This document shows, piece by piece, positions 57,273 to 64,000 of a stretch of 64,000 nt of DNA. The stretch covers positions 1 to 64,000 of the forward strand of contig NZ_JBHSCH010000006.1 in NCBI RefSeq assembly GCF_042651065.1, given 5' to 3'. Numbering within the stretch: position 1 is the first letter of the stretch; each line of letters opens with the position of its first letter. Under the pieces are notes generated by a model. The model did not search any database, had not been told where the DNA came from, and saw only the letters and a program-made list of their open reading frames with translations. The stretch is from Pseudoroseomonas aestuarii. GTDB taxonomy: Bacteria; Pseudomonadota; Alphaproteobacteria; Acetobacterales; Acetobacteraceae. A program made the position numbers and the translations under genes.

Positions 57273-58475
57273 TCACTTCAGCCCGGCGCAGAAGCGCTGG
57301 ATGCGCGTGCAGGCCTCGGTCAGCGAGGCGTCGTCGGTCGCGTAGCTGATGCGGAAATGGCCGGGGAACATGAAGGCCGAGCCGTGCACGGCGGCGACGC
57401 CCTCATCCTCCAGCAGCGCGGTGACGAAATCCTCGTCCGTCTCGATCTTCTTGCCGGAGGCCGTGGTCTTGCCCAGGCAGCCATGGATCGAGGGGAAGAC
57501 GTAGAAGGCGCCATCGGGCACGATGCAGTGGATGCCCGGCGCCTGGTTCAGCAGCCCCACCACCAGGTCGCGGCGGCGCTCATAGACGACGCGCATCGCC
57601 TCGACCGAATCCTGCGGCCCCGTCAGCGCCTCGACGGCGGCGGCCTGCGAGATGGAGGAGGTGTTGGAGGTGGACTGGCCCTGCAGCTTGTCCATCGCCT
57701 TGATCAGCTTCACCGGCGCGCCGGCGAAGCCGATGCGCCAGCCGGTCATGGCGTAGGCCTTGGAGCAGCCATTCATCGTCACGGTCCGCTCCTTCAGGCG
57801 CGGCTCCACCGCGACCAGGGTGCGGGCCTTGAAGCCGCCATAGGTCAGCTTCTCGTAGATGTCGTCGGTGAAGATCCAGATGTCCGGGTGGCGCAGCAGC
57901 ACCTCGGCCAGCGCCTTCAGCTCCTCCGCGCTGTAGGCGGCGCCGGTCGGGTTGGAGGGGTTGTTCAGCATGAACCACTTGGTGCGGGGCGTGATCGCCG
58001 CCTCGAGCTGCTCGGGCGTGATCTTGAAGCCCTGGTTCTGCCCGGCCGGCACGATCACCGGCTTGCCCTCGGCCAGCGTCACGATGTCGGGGTAGGAGAC
58101 CCAGCACGGCGCCGGGATGATCGCCTCGTCGCCGGCGTCGATCGTGGCCAGGATGGCGTTGAAGATCACCTGCTTGCCGCCGGTGGAGACGACGATCTCC
58201 TCCGGCTTGTACTCCACCCCGTGCTCGCGGCGGAAATAGGTGGCGCAGGCCTCGCGCAGCGCCCTGGTGCCGGCGACGTCGGTGTAGCGGGTCTCACCCT
58301 TCTCGATCGCCGCGATCGCCGCGTCCTTGACGTTGCGGGGGGTGTCGAAATCGGGCTCCCCGGCCGAGAGGCTGATGACATTCTTGCCCTCGGCCTTCAG
58401 CGCCCGCGCCTTGGCGGTGATGGCGATGGTCTGGGAGGGGGCGATGCGGTCGAGCCGCTCGGCGATCAGGTTCAT
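57273..58475 (-). CDS. Aspartate aminotransferase-type PLP enzyme (copy 2)
   Basis: 400 residues from ATG 58475 (MNLIAERLDRIAPSQTIAIT); 44 upstream codons in frame are rejected. Same fold and motifs as the neighbour: NVISLSAGEPDFDTP, NNPSNPTGAAYS, IFTDDIYEKLTYGG, PLP lysine in NGCSKAYAMTGWRIGF, and HFRISYATDD. About half of the residues match copy 1 by eye, so they are old paralogues rather than a recent duplication. This one, with MNLIAERL, is closer to the widespread alphaproteobacterial AatA. Confidence 0.94.
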   Translation of the reverse strand: MNLIAERLDRIAPSQTIAITAKARALKAEGKNVISLSAGEPDFDTPRNVKDAAIAAIEKGETRYTDVAGTRALREACATYFRREHGVEYKPEEIVVSTGGKQVIFNAILATIDAGDEAIIPAPCWVSYPDIVTLAEGKPVIVPAGQNQGFKITPEQLEAAITPRTKWFMLNNPSNPTGAAYSAEELKALAEVLLRHPDIWIFTDDIYEKLTYGGFKARTLVAVEPRLKERTVTMNGCSKAYAMTGWRIGFAGAPVKLIKAMDKLQGQSTSNTSSISQAAAVEALTGPQDSVEAMRVVYERRRDLVVGLLNQAPGIHCIVPDGAFYVFPSIHGCLGKTTASGKKIETDEDFVTALLEDEGVAAVHGSAFMFPGHFRISYATDDASLTEACTRIQRFCAGLK

Positions 58476-58646
58476 GGAAGGATGGGTCCAACTCGAAAGA
58501 CGGCGGACCCTAGACCCCAGCCGGCCGCCCCGACAAGGCGCCATGCCGCCCGGCGGGGCCGATTCCGCCATGGCGCGGCGCCAAGGCCGGGCCGGCCGTT
58601 CCGCCACCGCTCTGGCAGCCCCTGCCCTGCCCGCGGGGGAGCGGCC

Positions 58647-59015
58647 CTAGTCGCGCAGCGGAGCGGGCAAGGTGTCATCCGTCCTCCGGCTCAGCAGCAC
58701 GACACCGATCGCCAGCACCCCGAGCACCACATGCGGCACCCAGACCTCCTCCGAAAAGCCGAGCAGCCAGGGGGAGGCCAGCAGGGCGAGCGCCGCCACC
58801 ACATCCAGCACCAGATGGATGCGGAAAGGGATCAGCTTCAGCAGACCCAGCCGGTAATTGGTCAGCAGGCTGTAGAGGATGGCCCCGAAGCCGAAGGCCC
58901 AGAACACCATGCGTGCCGGTTCCTGCCAGGCGAAGCCGAGGAAGTACGGTATTCCGATCAGTACGACGCCATAGATATAGTCGATCAGGGCGTGAATGCT
59001 GCGGGGTATGAGCAT
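58647..59015 (-). CDS. SPW-repeat membrane protein
   Basis: 122 residues from ATG 59015, set by a GGAGG seven bases upstream; the ATG at 59021 is too close to it. Four membrane segments in two similar halves: IHALIDYIYGVVLIGIPYFLGF and IHLVLDVVAALALLASPWLLGF. The recurring (S)PWLLGF / PYFLGF is the SPW motif. Function of the family is unknown. Minus strand, alone, with no gene between it and the aminotransferase. Confidence 0.8.
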   Translation of the reverse strand: MLIPRSIHALIDYIYGVVLIGIPYFLGFAWQEPARMVFWAFGFGAILYSLLTNYRLGLLKLIPFRIHLVLDVVAALALLASPWLLGFSEEVWVPHVVLGVLAIGVVLLSRRTDDTLPAPLRD

Positions 59016-59179
59016 CGACATTCCTCCGGGGTCACGAGACGGCTCGCCGGACGTTCCGGACACCCGGAAGCCGGGCCTGATGGCCATCGTTCTCGGGCAG
59101 GGCCGGCATCGTCCGCAGAGAGGGTGTGCCGGGAACAGCACCAGCCCCCTCCAGGGACCTCATCTTCGCCAGCGGTATC

Positions 59180-59422
59180 CTAGCTGTCGCCGCCGGCCCC
59201 GTCCGACCCCGCACCGTCATCAGACGCAGGGCCAGGCGGCGTGCGGTTCAGCACCTTCCTGGCCATGGCGTCCGGGTCCTGGGCGGGCCGGCCACCCTCC
59301 GGGCTGAAGGGCCGCCCTTCCACATCGGGCTCATGATCGGCGGGGATGCCATGTGCGTTGCCGGGGCCCTGTGCCCCCAGCCCCTGCGGCCGCGGTCCGC
59401 TCGTGCGGTGTTCGTCACCCAT
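59180..59422 (-). CDS. Small hydrophilic protein, hypothetical
   Basis: 80 residues from ATG 59422 (MGDEHRTSGPRPQGLGAQ), preceded by AAGGGGAAAG, the same SD style as at 48957 and 49427. Charged, Gly/Pro/Asp-rich, disordered-looking, ending DDGAGSDGAGGDS. No domain is recognised. It could be a real small protein or chance coding in GC-rich DNA; the good SD and the charged, low-Arg composition (unlike most shadow frames) favour a gene. Confidence 0.5.
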   Translation of the reverse strand: MGDEHRTSGPRPQGLGAQGPGNAHGIPADHEPDVEGRPFSPEGGRPAQDPDAMARKVLNRTPPGPASDDGAGSDGAGGDS

Positions 59423-59769
59423 GCTGTCTTTCCCCTTTCTGCTTCCGGCCCCTCTTTGCTGCCGGCCCCTGCCTGTTGCCGGCACAGACAGGCATCGGCG
59501 GCTCATCTGCGGCCTGCGCCGGCATCGGAGACTTCCGGAAAAGAGACTCCAGGACGGCCACTCCGCCCTGCCTGCCGGCCAGAAGCTTGTTGCAGAAAGA
59601 CAAACAGGCCGCCGCCGCGGGGGTTCCCCCTGCGCGGCATGCTGGCCGGATGGCGGTGCGGGAATGACGAAGCCGGCCCTCTTCTGCCTGGCTCGGGTGC
59701 CTGGATCGCGTGCCTGGCTGGGGGCCTCCGGAACCCAGGGCGGGTCCGGAGGCGGCCGGCCTCCGGCGC
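59423..59769. other. Gene-free stretch between the small ORF and the DUF2189 gene
   Basis: 347 bp. Open frames here are Arg/Pro/Ala-rich shadows. Near the right end a hairpin GCCTCCGG...CCGGAGGC (about 59726-59756) with inner ACCC/GGGT lies past the DUF2189 stop and probably ends that transcript. The left part must hold the promoter of the small minus-strand ORF, but no clear hexamers are seen. CTGCC/GGCAG-type short repeats are frequent. Confidence 0.4.
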
Positions 59770-60573
59770 TCAGTCGCGGACGATCCGGCGGTAGAGGTGC
59801 CAGGTGGCATGGCCCAGCACCGGCACGACCACCGCCAGGCCGACGAAGAGAGGCAGGCTGCCCAGAGCCAGCAACAGGGCGATGAGGAAGCCCCACAGCG
59901 CCAACGGGCCCGGATTGGTGCGCACCGCGCGCAGGGAGGCGCGCATGGCCATGCGTGCGTTGACCGGCAGGCCCCGCCCCGCACGGTCGAGCAGCATCGG
60001 GAAGGAGACGACGGTGAGGGAGAACACCAGCACCGCGAACAGGAAGCCCGCCAGGTTGCCCAGCAGCATCAGCTGGTGCCCCTCGCGGCTGTAGAGTACC
60101 CGGCTGAGGAAATCGGTGGCGGTGGCCGGGGTATCGCCCAGCGTTATGCCGTAGATCGCCCGCGCGGTGAAGATCCAGGCGACGAAGATGGCCAGCAGCA
60201 GCACGCCGAGGCCGATGATGGAGGTGAGGGCCGGGGAGTGGCGCACCGCCAGGGCATCGGTCCAGCGGGTCGGCTGGCCCTGCTCGCGGCGCCGGCTCAG
60301 CTCATAGACGCCGAGCGCCGCGACCGGCCCGAGAAGGGTGAAGCCCGACACCAGCGGCCAGAACAGCGGCATCACATCCCGGCCCGCCGCGAGCTGCGCG
60401 GCGATCAGGCCGATGATCGGATAGAGGATCGCCAGGAAGACGAGCTGCGTAGGGTTGGCCAGGAAATCCCGCCAGCCGAGGGCCAGCGCCTGGCCGACCT
60501 CCGTGCTGCCGATCCGGTGTATGGCGGGTTCGTGCCGGGCCATGTCGGGCGCCTCGGTCCAGGTCGTGGCCAT
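59770..60573 (-). CDS. DUF2189 family membrane protein
   Basis: 267 residues with six predicted membrane segments. Family pattern: an N-terminal cytoplasmic start (HRIGSTEVGQALALGWRDFL), AILYPIIGLIAAQLAAG, FTLLGPVAALGVYELSRRRE, then MLLDRAGRGLPVNARMAMRAS. DUF2189 members are bacterial inner-membrane proteins of unknown role; an old link to cytochrome c oxidase subunit I-like annotation is not reliable. Preceded by a 206-bp region that contains the end of the ABC operon. Confidence 0.88.
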   Translation of the reverse strand: MATTWTEAPDMARHEPAIHRIGSTEVGQALALGWRDFLANPTQLVFLAILYPIIGLIAAQLAAGRDVMPLFWPLVSGFTLLGPVAALGVYELSRRREQGQPTRWTDALAVRHSPALTSIIGLGVLLLAIFVAWIFTARAIYGITLGDTPATATDFLSRVLYSREGHQLMLLGNLAGFLFAVLVFSLTVVSFPMLLDRAGRGLPVNARMAMRASLRAVRTNPGPLALWGFLIALLLALGSLPLFVGLAVVVPVLGHATWHLYRRIVRD

Positions 60574-60779
60574 TGTCGTCCTCCCGCGCCGCGCCGCGGC
60601 GCCGTGTTCGATTGCCTGTCGCGCCGGGGGGGCGCGGCATTCGCTTCACGGAAGGCCCGGGCAACGGCAGCCGGGTGGCCATGTGGTAGGATGTGACCAC
60701 CACGCCATGCGCAGCCAGGTCGTCCACAAATTCGATCTGGGATGCGGCGCCCGGCCGGCAAGCCGGGCACACGGAAGGT

Positions 60780-61589
60780 TCAAAGACTGCGCAGGCCGCG
60801 CATGGCCAGCAGGGCGAGGCCGCCGCCGAGCCCCGCCAGAGCCAGGATGATGACGGCGAGCGCATTCACCTCCGGCGTCAGCCCCAGCCGCAGCATGGAG
60901 AACACCACCATCGGCAGGGTGGTGCCGGCAGGGCCGGAGACGAAGCTCGCCACCACCACATCGTCCAGCGAGAGGGTGAAGGCCAGCAGCCAGCCCGCCG
61001 CCAGGCTTGGCGCCATCAACGGCAGGGTGACGGTGGCGAAGGCGGTGGCCGGACCGGCGCCGAGGTCGCGCGCCGCCTCCTCCAGCTCGGGCGCCATCTC
61101 GGCCAGCCGCGCCTGCGCCAGCACCGCCACATAGGCTGCGCCGATGGTGGCGTGCGCCAGCAGGATGGTGGTGGCGCCGCGCCCGGCGGGCCAGCCCGTG
61201 GCGCCCTCCAGCAGCACGAAGAGCAGCAGCAGGGAGAGGCCCATCACCACGTCCGGCAGCACCAGCGGCGCGCCGGCCAGCACGCCGAACAGCGCCCGGC
61301 CGCGGAACGGCCCGCGCCGCGCCAGCACCCAGCCGGTGGCGCCGCCCAGCAGCACCGCCAGCGTGGCCGAGCCCAGCGCCACGCGCAGCGACAGCCAGGC
61401 GGCCTCCAGCAGCCGCTCATTCTCGGCCAGGGCGGCGAACCAGCGCAGCGAGAAGCCGCCCCACTGGAAGGGGATGCGGCTCTCGCTGAAGGCGTAGCCC
61501 GCCAGCAGCAGCACCGGCAGCCAGAGGAAGCCGAGGCCCAGCATCAGGCCCAGCCGCGCCATGCCGCCCTGTCCCGTCCCCCGGCTCAT
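60780..61589 (-). CDS. Polyamine-type ABC transporter permease (PotC/PotI-like)
   Basis: 269 residues from ATG 61589, which overlaps the stop of the first permease by 4 bp (ATGA); the 414 further codons in frame are shadow. Six membrane segments and EAA motif APELEEAARDLGAGPATAFATVTLPLMAPS. FTLSLDDVVVASFVSGPAGTTLP matches PotC/PotI closely. Last gene of the second importer operon. Confidence 0.92.
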   Translation of the reverse strand: MSRGTGQGGMARLGLMLGLGFLWLPVLLLAGYAFSESRIPFQWGGFSLRWFAALAENERLLEAAWLSLRVALGSATLAVLLGGATGWVLARRGPFRGRALFGVLAGAPLVLPDVVMGLSLLLLFVLLEGATGWPAGRGATTILLAHATIGAAYVAVLAQARLAEMAPELEEAARDLGAGPATAFATVTLPLMAPSLAAGWLLAFTLSLDDVVVASFVSGPAGTTLPMVVFSMLRLGLTPEVNALAVIILALAGLGGGLALLAMRGLRSL

Positions 61590-62449
61590 CGGCGCGCCTC
61601 CAGCCGCTGGAACAGCAGGATGGGCAGCAGCAGCGCCAGCAGCAGCAGCACCGCCAGCGCCGCCGCCACCGGCCAGTCGCGGTTCTGGAAAAATTCCTGC
61701 CACAGCACGCGGCCGACAAGCTGCGCCCCCGGCGGCCCCAGCAGCTCGGGGATGACGTATTCCCCCGCCGCCGGGATGAACACCAGCAGGAAGGCCGCCG
61801 CCGCCCCCGGCGCCGCCAGCGGCAGGGTGACGGTGCGGAACACCGCCCAGGGCGTGGCGCCGAGATCGGCCGCCGCCTCCTCCATCGCCGGGTCCCGGCG
61901 CGAGAGGCTGGCATAGAGCGGCAGCACGGCGAAGGGCAGGTACGCATGCGCCATGCCGAGGAACAGCGCCGGCCAGGAATAGAGCAGCGGCAGCGGATCG
62001 GTGATCAGGCCGAGGGATTGCAGCACGGTGTTGACCCAGCCCTCGTCGCGCAGCAGGCCGATCCAGGCGCCGAGGCGAGGCAGGAAGCCGGTCCAGAACG
62101 GCAGCAGCACCGCCATCAGCAGCGGCAGCCGCCAGGCGGGGGTGGCGCGGGCCAGGCCCATCGCCATGGGGAAGCCCAGCAGCAGGCAGAGCGCCGCCGT
62201 GCCCGCCGCCACCAGCGCCGCCTGCGCGAAGGCCGCATGGTAGAAGGAATCCTCCAGCACCAGGGCGAAGGGCTCGGTGTTCGGCCCCTCCGCGCCCCAG
62301 GGCGGGGCGATGGGCGGCACGCTCTCGGCCGGCCAGGCGAAGGCCAGTACCAGCACCACCAGCAGCGGTGCCGCCACCAGCAGCGCCAGCCACAGCGACG
62401 GGACGGCCAGCGGCAAGGGGCGCAGGATGGCGTGCAGCGCGGTGCGCAT
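61586..62449 (-). CDS. Polyamine-type ABC transporter permease (PotB/PotH-like)
   Basis: 287 residues from ATG 62449, which shares one base with the ATPase stop (TGATG). Six membrane segments, EAA motif PAMEEAAADLGATPWAVFRTVTLPLAAPG, and PotH-like LPFWTGFLPRLGAWIGLLRDEG and IPAAGEYVIPELLG. Tight overlap on both sides shows strict translational coupling with the ATPase and the second permease. Confidence 0.92.
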   Translation of the reverse strand: MRTALHAILRPLPLAVPSLWLALLVAAPLLVVLVLAFAWPAESVPPIAPPWGAEGPNTEPFALVLEDSFYHAAFAQAALVAAGTAALCLLLGFPMAMGLARATPAWRLPLLMAVLLPFWTGFLPRLGAWIGLLRDEGWVNTVLQSLGLITDPLPLLYSWPALFLGMAHAYLPFAVLPLYASLSRRDPAMEEAAADLGATPWAVFRTVTLPLAAPGAAAAFLLVFIPAAGEYVIPELLGPPGAQLVGRVLWQEFFQNRDWPVAAALAVLLLLALLLPILLFQRLEARR

Positions 62450-63495
62450 CAGCCGGCCAGCGGCACCACGGAGGCCGCCTCCCACCCCAGGCGCACGGCG
62501 CTGCCACGCGGCGGCGGCGGGCCATCCTCCTCGGCATGGCCCACGCGCAGCAGTGCGCCACCCTCGGCGCGCACCAGCAGCAGGCTGTCATCGCCGCGGA
62601 AGGCCACCTCCTCCACCACGCCGCCGGCGCTGTTCGGGCCCTGCGCGCCGGGGCGGAGCGCGATGCGCTCGGGCCGCAGGGCGCAGGCCGTGGTGCCCGG
62701 CGGCAGCGCCCCCTCCGGGCGCAGCGTGGCGGCGAGGCCCGGGCAGTCGAAGCCTTCGCCGGCGGCACGGCCCTCCAGCACATTGGCCGTGCCGAGGAAC
62801 TGGGCGACGAAGCGCGTCGCCGGCCGGTCATAGACCGCGCGCGGCGCGCCGAGCTGCACCACCCGGCCGTGCTCCAGCACCGCCACGCGGTCGGCCAGGG
62901 CCAGCGCCTCCTGCTGGTCGTGGGTCACCATGATGAAGGCGGCCCCCGTCTCGCGTTGCAGGGCACGCAGCTCGAAGCCGGTGCGCTCGCGCAGGTTGGC
63001 GTCCAGCGCGCCGAGCGGTTCATCGAGCAGCAGCAGGCGCGGGCGCTTGACCAGGGCGCGGGCCAGCGCCACGCGCTGCCGCTGCCCGCCGGAGAGACGG
63101 TGCGGCAGCCGCCCGCCGAAGCCCTCCAGCCCGACCATGGCCAGCGCCTGCTCCACGCGGCCGGCGCGTTCGGCGCGCGGCACGCCATCCCGCTTCAGGC
63201 CATAGGCGACGTTGGCCGCCACGTTCAGATGCGGGAACAGGGCATAGGACTGGAACATCATGTTCAGCGGCCGGGCGTGCGGCGGCACGCCGGAGAGGTC
63301 GCGCCCCTCCAGCAGCACCGCCCCCGCATCCGCCGCCTCGAACCCCGCCACCACCCGCAGCAGGGTGGACTTGCCGGAGCCGGAGCCGCCGAGCAGGGTG
63401 AGGAACTCGCCCGCCGCCACATCGAGGTCGAGGCGGTCGAGCGCGAGGGTCTGGCCGAAGCGCTTGCTCAGGCCACGGAGGGACAGCAGCGGCAC
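62449..63495 (-). CDS. Polyamine-type ABC transporter ATPase (PotG/PotA-like)
   Basis: 348 residues from GTG 63495, three bases after the binding-protein stop. Walker A GGSGSGKST (36-44), LNMMFQSYALFPHL (Q-loop), signature LSGGQRQRVALARAL, Walker B LLLLDEPLGALD, and MVTHDQQEA. C-terminal TOBE domain (about 245-348, ALRPERIALRPG). It is distinct from the ATPase at 18536, so the window has two separate importers of this class. Confidence 0.94.
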   Translation of the reverse strand: MPLLSLRGLSKRFGQTLALDRLDLDVAAGEFLTLLGGSGSGKSTLLRVVAGFEAADAGAVLLEGRDLSGVPPHARPLNMMFQSYALFPHLNVAANVAYGLKRDGVPRAERAGRVEQALAMVGLEGFGGRLPHRLSGGQRQRVALARALVKRPRLLLLDEPLGALDANLRERTGFELRALQRETGAAFIMVTHDQQEALALADRVAVLEHGRVVQLGAPRAVYDRPATRFVAQFLGTANVLEGRAAGEGFDCPGLAATLRPEGALPPGTTACALRPERIALRPGAQGPNSAGGVVEEVAFRGDDSLLLVRAEGGALLRVGHAEEDGPPPPRGSAVRLGWEAASVVPLAG

Positions 63496-63498
63496 AAT

Positions 63499-64000
63499 TC
63501 AGCGGCCGGCCTTGAAGCGGCTCCAGCTGCGGCTGCGCGCCCGCTCCGCCGCGGGCGTCAGCGGCGCGGTGGTGAAGGTGCGCTTCAGCATCTCGGGCGT
63601 GGGGTAGACATCCGGGTCGTCCCGCACCGCCGGGTTCACCATCGGGCGCGCCTCCGGCACGGCGTTGGGGTAGCGGACATGGTTGGTGATGCCCGCCATC
63701 ACCGCCGGCTGCAGCAGGAAGTCGATGAAGCGGTGCGCCGCCTCCGGGTGCGGCGCGTCGGCCGGGATGGCCAGCATGTCGAACCAGAGCTGCGCGCCCT
63801 CCTTCGGCGCCACATAGCCGATCTCGACGCCGCGCTTCGCCTCCCGCGCGCGGGCCTGCGCCTGGATGACATCGCCCGAATAGGTCAGCGCCACGCAGTA
63901 TTCGCCATTGGCCAGGGCATCGAGGATGTTGCCGCTGGCGGTGATGGCGCGGACATGCGGGCGGATGGCCGTCAGCGCGTCCTCGGCGGCGCGCAGGTCG
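63499..64000 (-). CDS. Polyamine-type ABC transporter binding protein, C-terminal part (PotF-like)
   Basis: Partial gene: the frame is open to the window edge, leaving about 166 C-terminal residues. GEYCVALTYSGDVIQAQARA, GAQLWFDMLAIPADAPHPEAA and FIDFLLQPAVMAGITNHVRY are typical of PotF/PotD, including the YSGD and WFDMLAIP ligand-site segments for putrescine-type amines. The order binding protein, ATPase, permease, permease is that of potFGHI. The export signal lies outside the window. Confidence 0.9.
   Translation of the reverse strand, partial: DLRAAEDALTAIRPHVRAITASGNILDALANGEYCVALTYSGDVIQAQARAREAKRGVEIGYVAPKEGAQLWFDMLAIPADAPHPEAAHRFIDFLLQPAVMAGITNHVRYPNAVPEARPMVNPAVRDDPDVYPTPEMLKRTFTTAPLTPAAERARSRSWSRFKAGR

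Noticed and set aside
60693..61916. Long plus-strand open frames over the second importer
   Set aside because: They are antisense to the permeases, rich in Gln/Arg/Ala/His, and lack any domain; permease motifs are clear on the other strand.

Overview
The window is very GC-rich DNA from a Gram-negative bacterium. The gene content (lpxC, bamD, mlaA/mlaC), the order ftsZ-lpxC-bamD-recN-ligA, the RpoD and FtsZ tail types, DUF1127 and the leaderless or weak-SD starts point to an alphaproteobacterium, most likely Rhodospirillales/Acetobacteraceae (Roseomonas-like). This is inference from gene content and style; no marker rRNA is present. I see no IS element, prophage or CRISPR array.

Layout. 1-6506: end of ftsZ, then lpxC, bamD, recN and ligA on the plus strand. 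6574-9212: an alpha/beta hydrolase and an Xaa-Pro aminopeptidase on the minus strand. 9392-17174: a DUF1127 protein, prmA, a UvrD-type helicase and a pentapeptide-repeat protein (the last three in one tightly overlapped minus-strand operon), an SBF/BASS-type transporter, metF, mlaA and mlaC. 17254-22628: a methyltransferase-like gene diverging from a complete polyamine-type ABC importer (ATPase, binding protein, two permeases). 22625-25525: small accessory genes around an XRE/MmyB-type regulator. 25530-29074: ettA, a MASE1-GGDEF diguanylate cyclase and a CAU-anticodon tRNA. 29127-33512: an exported MetX-like hydrolase, ppa, a chemoreceptor and a GNAT protein. 33515-37995: rpoD, dnaG and yqeY, the replication/transcription core. 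38135-44249: carA (with a fused helix-turn-helix), an SDR, a LysE exporter and carB. 44397-48671: greA, a threonine ammonia-lyase, an Lrp regulator, trxB and a LysR regulator. 48957-54839: accessory genes (coiled-coil protein, TctC-type binding protein, FhuF, haloacetate dehalogenase, PfpI, DinB, tandem GNAT). 54836-58475: two aspartate-aminotransferase paralogues around a zinc alcohol dehydrogenase. 58647-60573: two small membrane-protein genes and a small hydrophilic ORF. 60780-64000: a second polyamine-type ABC importer, cut by the window edge.

The most unusual find is at carA. The small subunit of carbamoyl-phosphate synthase carries an N-terminal Cro/YdaS-like helix-turn-helix. Just upstream are two near-identical 17-bp palindromes (TGGGAA-N5-TTCCCA); one exactly fills the spacer of a predicted promoter whose start point falls on the carA ATG. 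This suggests a leaderless, self-regulated enzyme-repressor fusion at the branch point of arginine and pyrimidine synthesis. Second in interest is a dispersed double-hairpin repeat (6511-6572 and 20891-20948) that keeps its pairing through compensating base changes. Third is a 17-bp operator-like palindrome between an XRE/MmyB regulator and its divergent neighbours.
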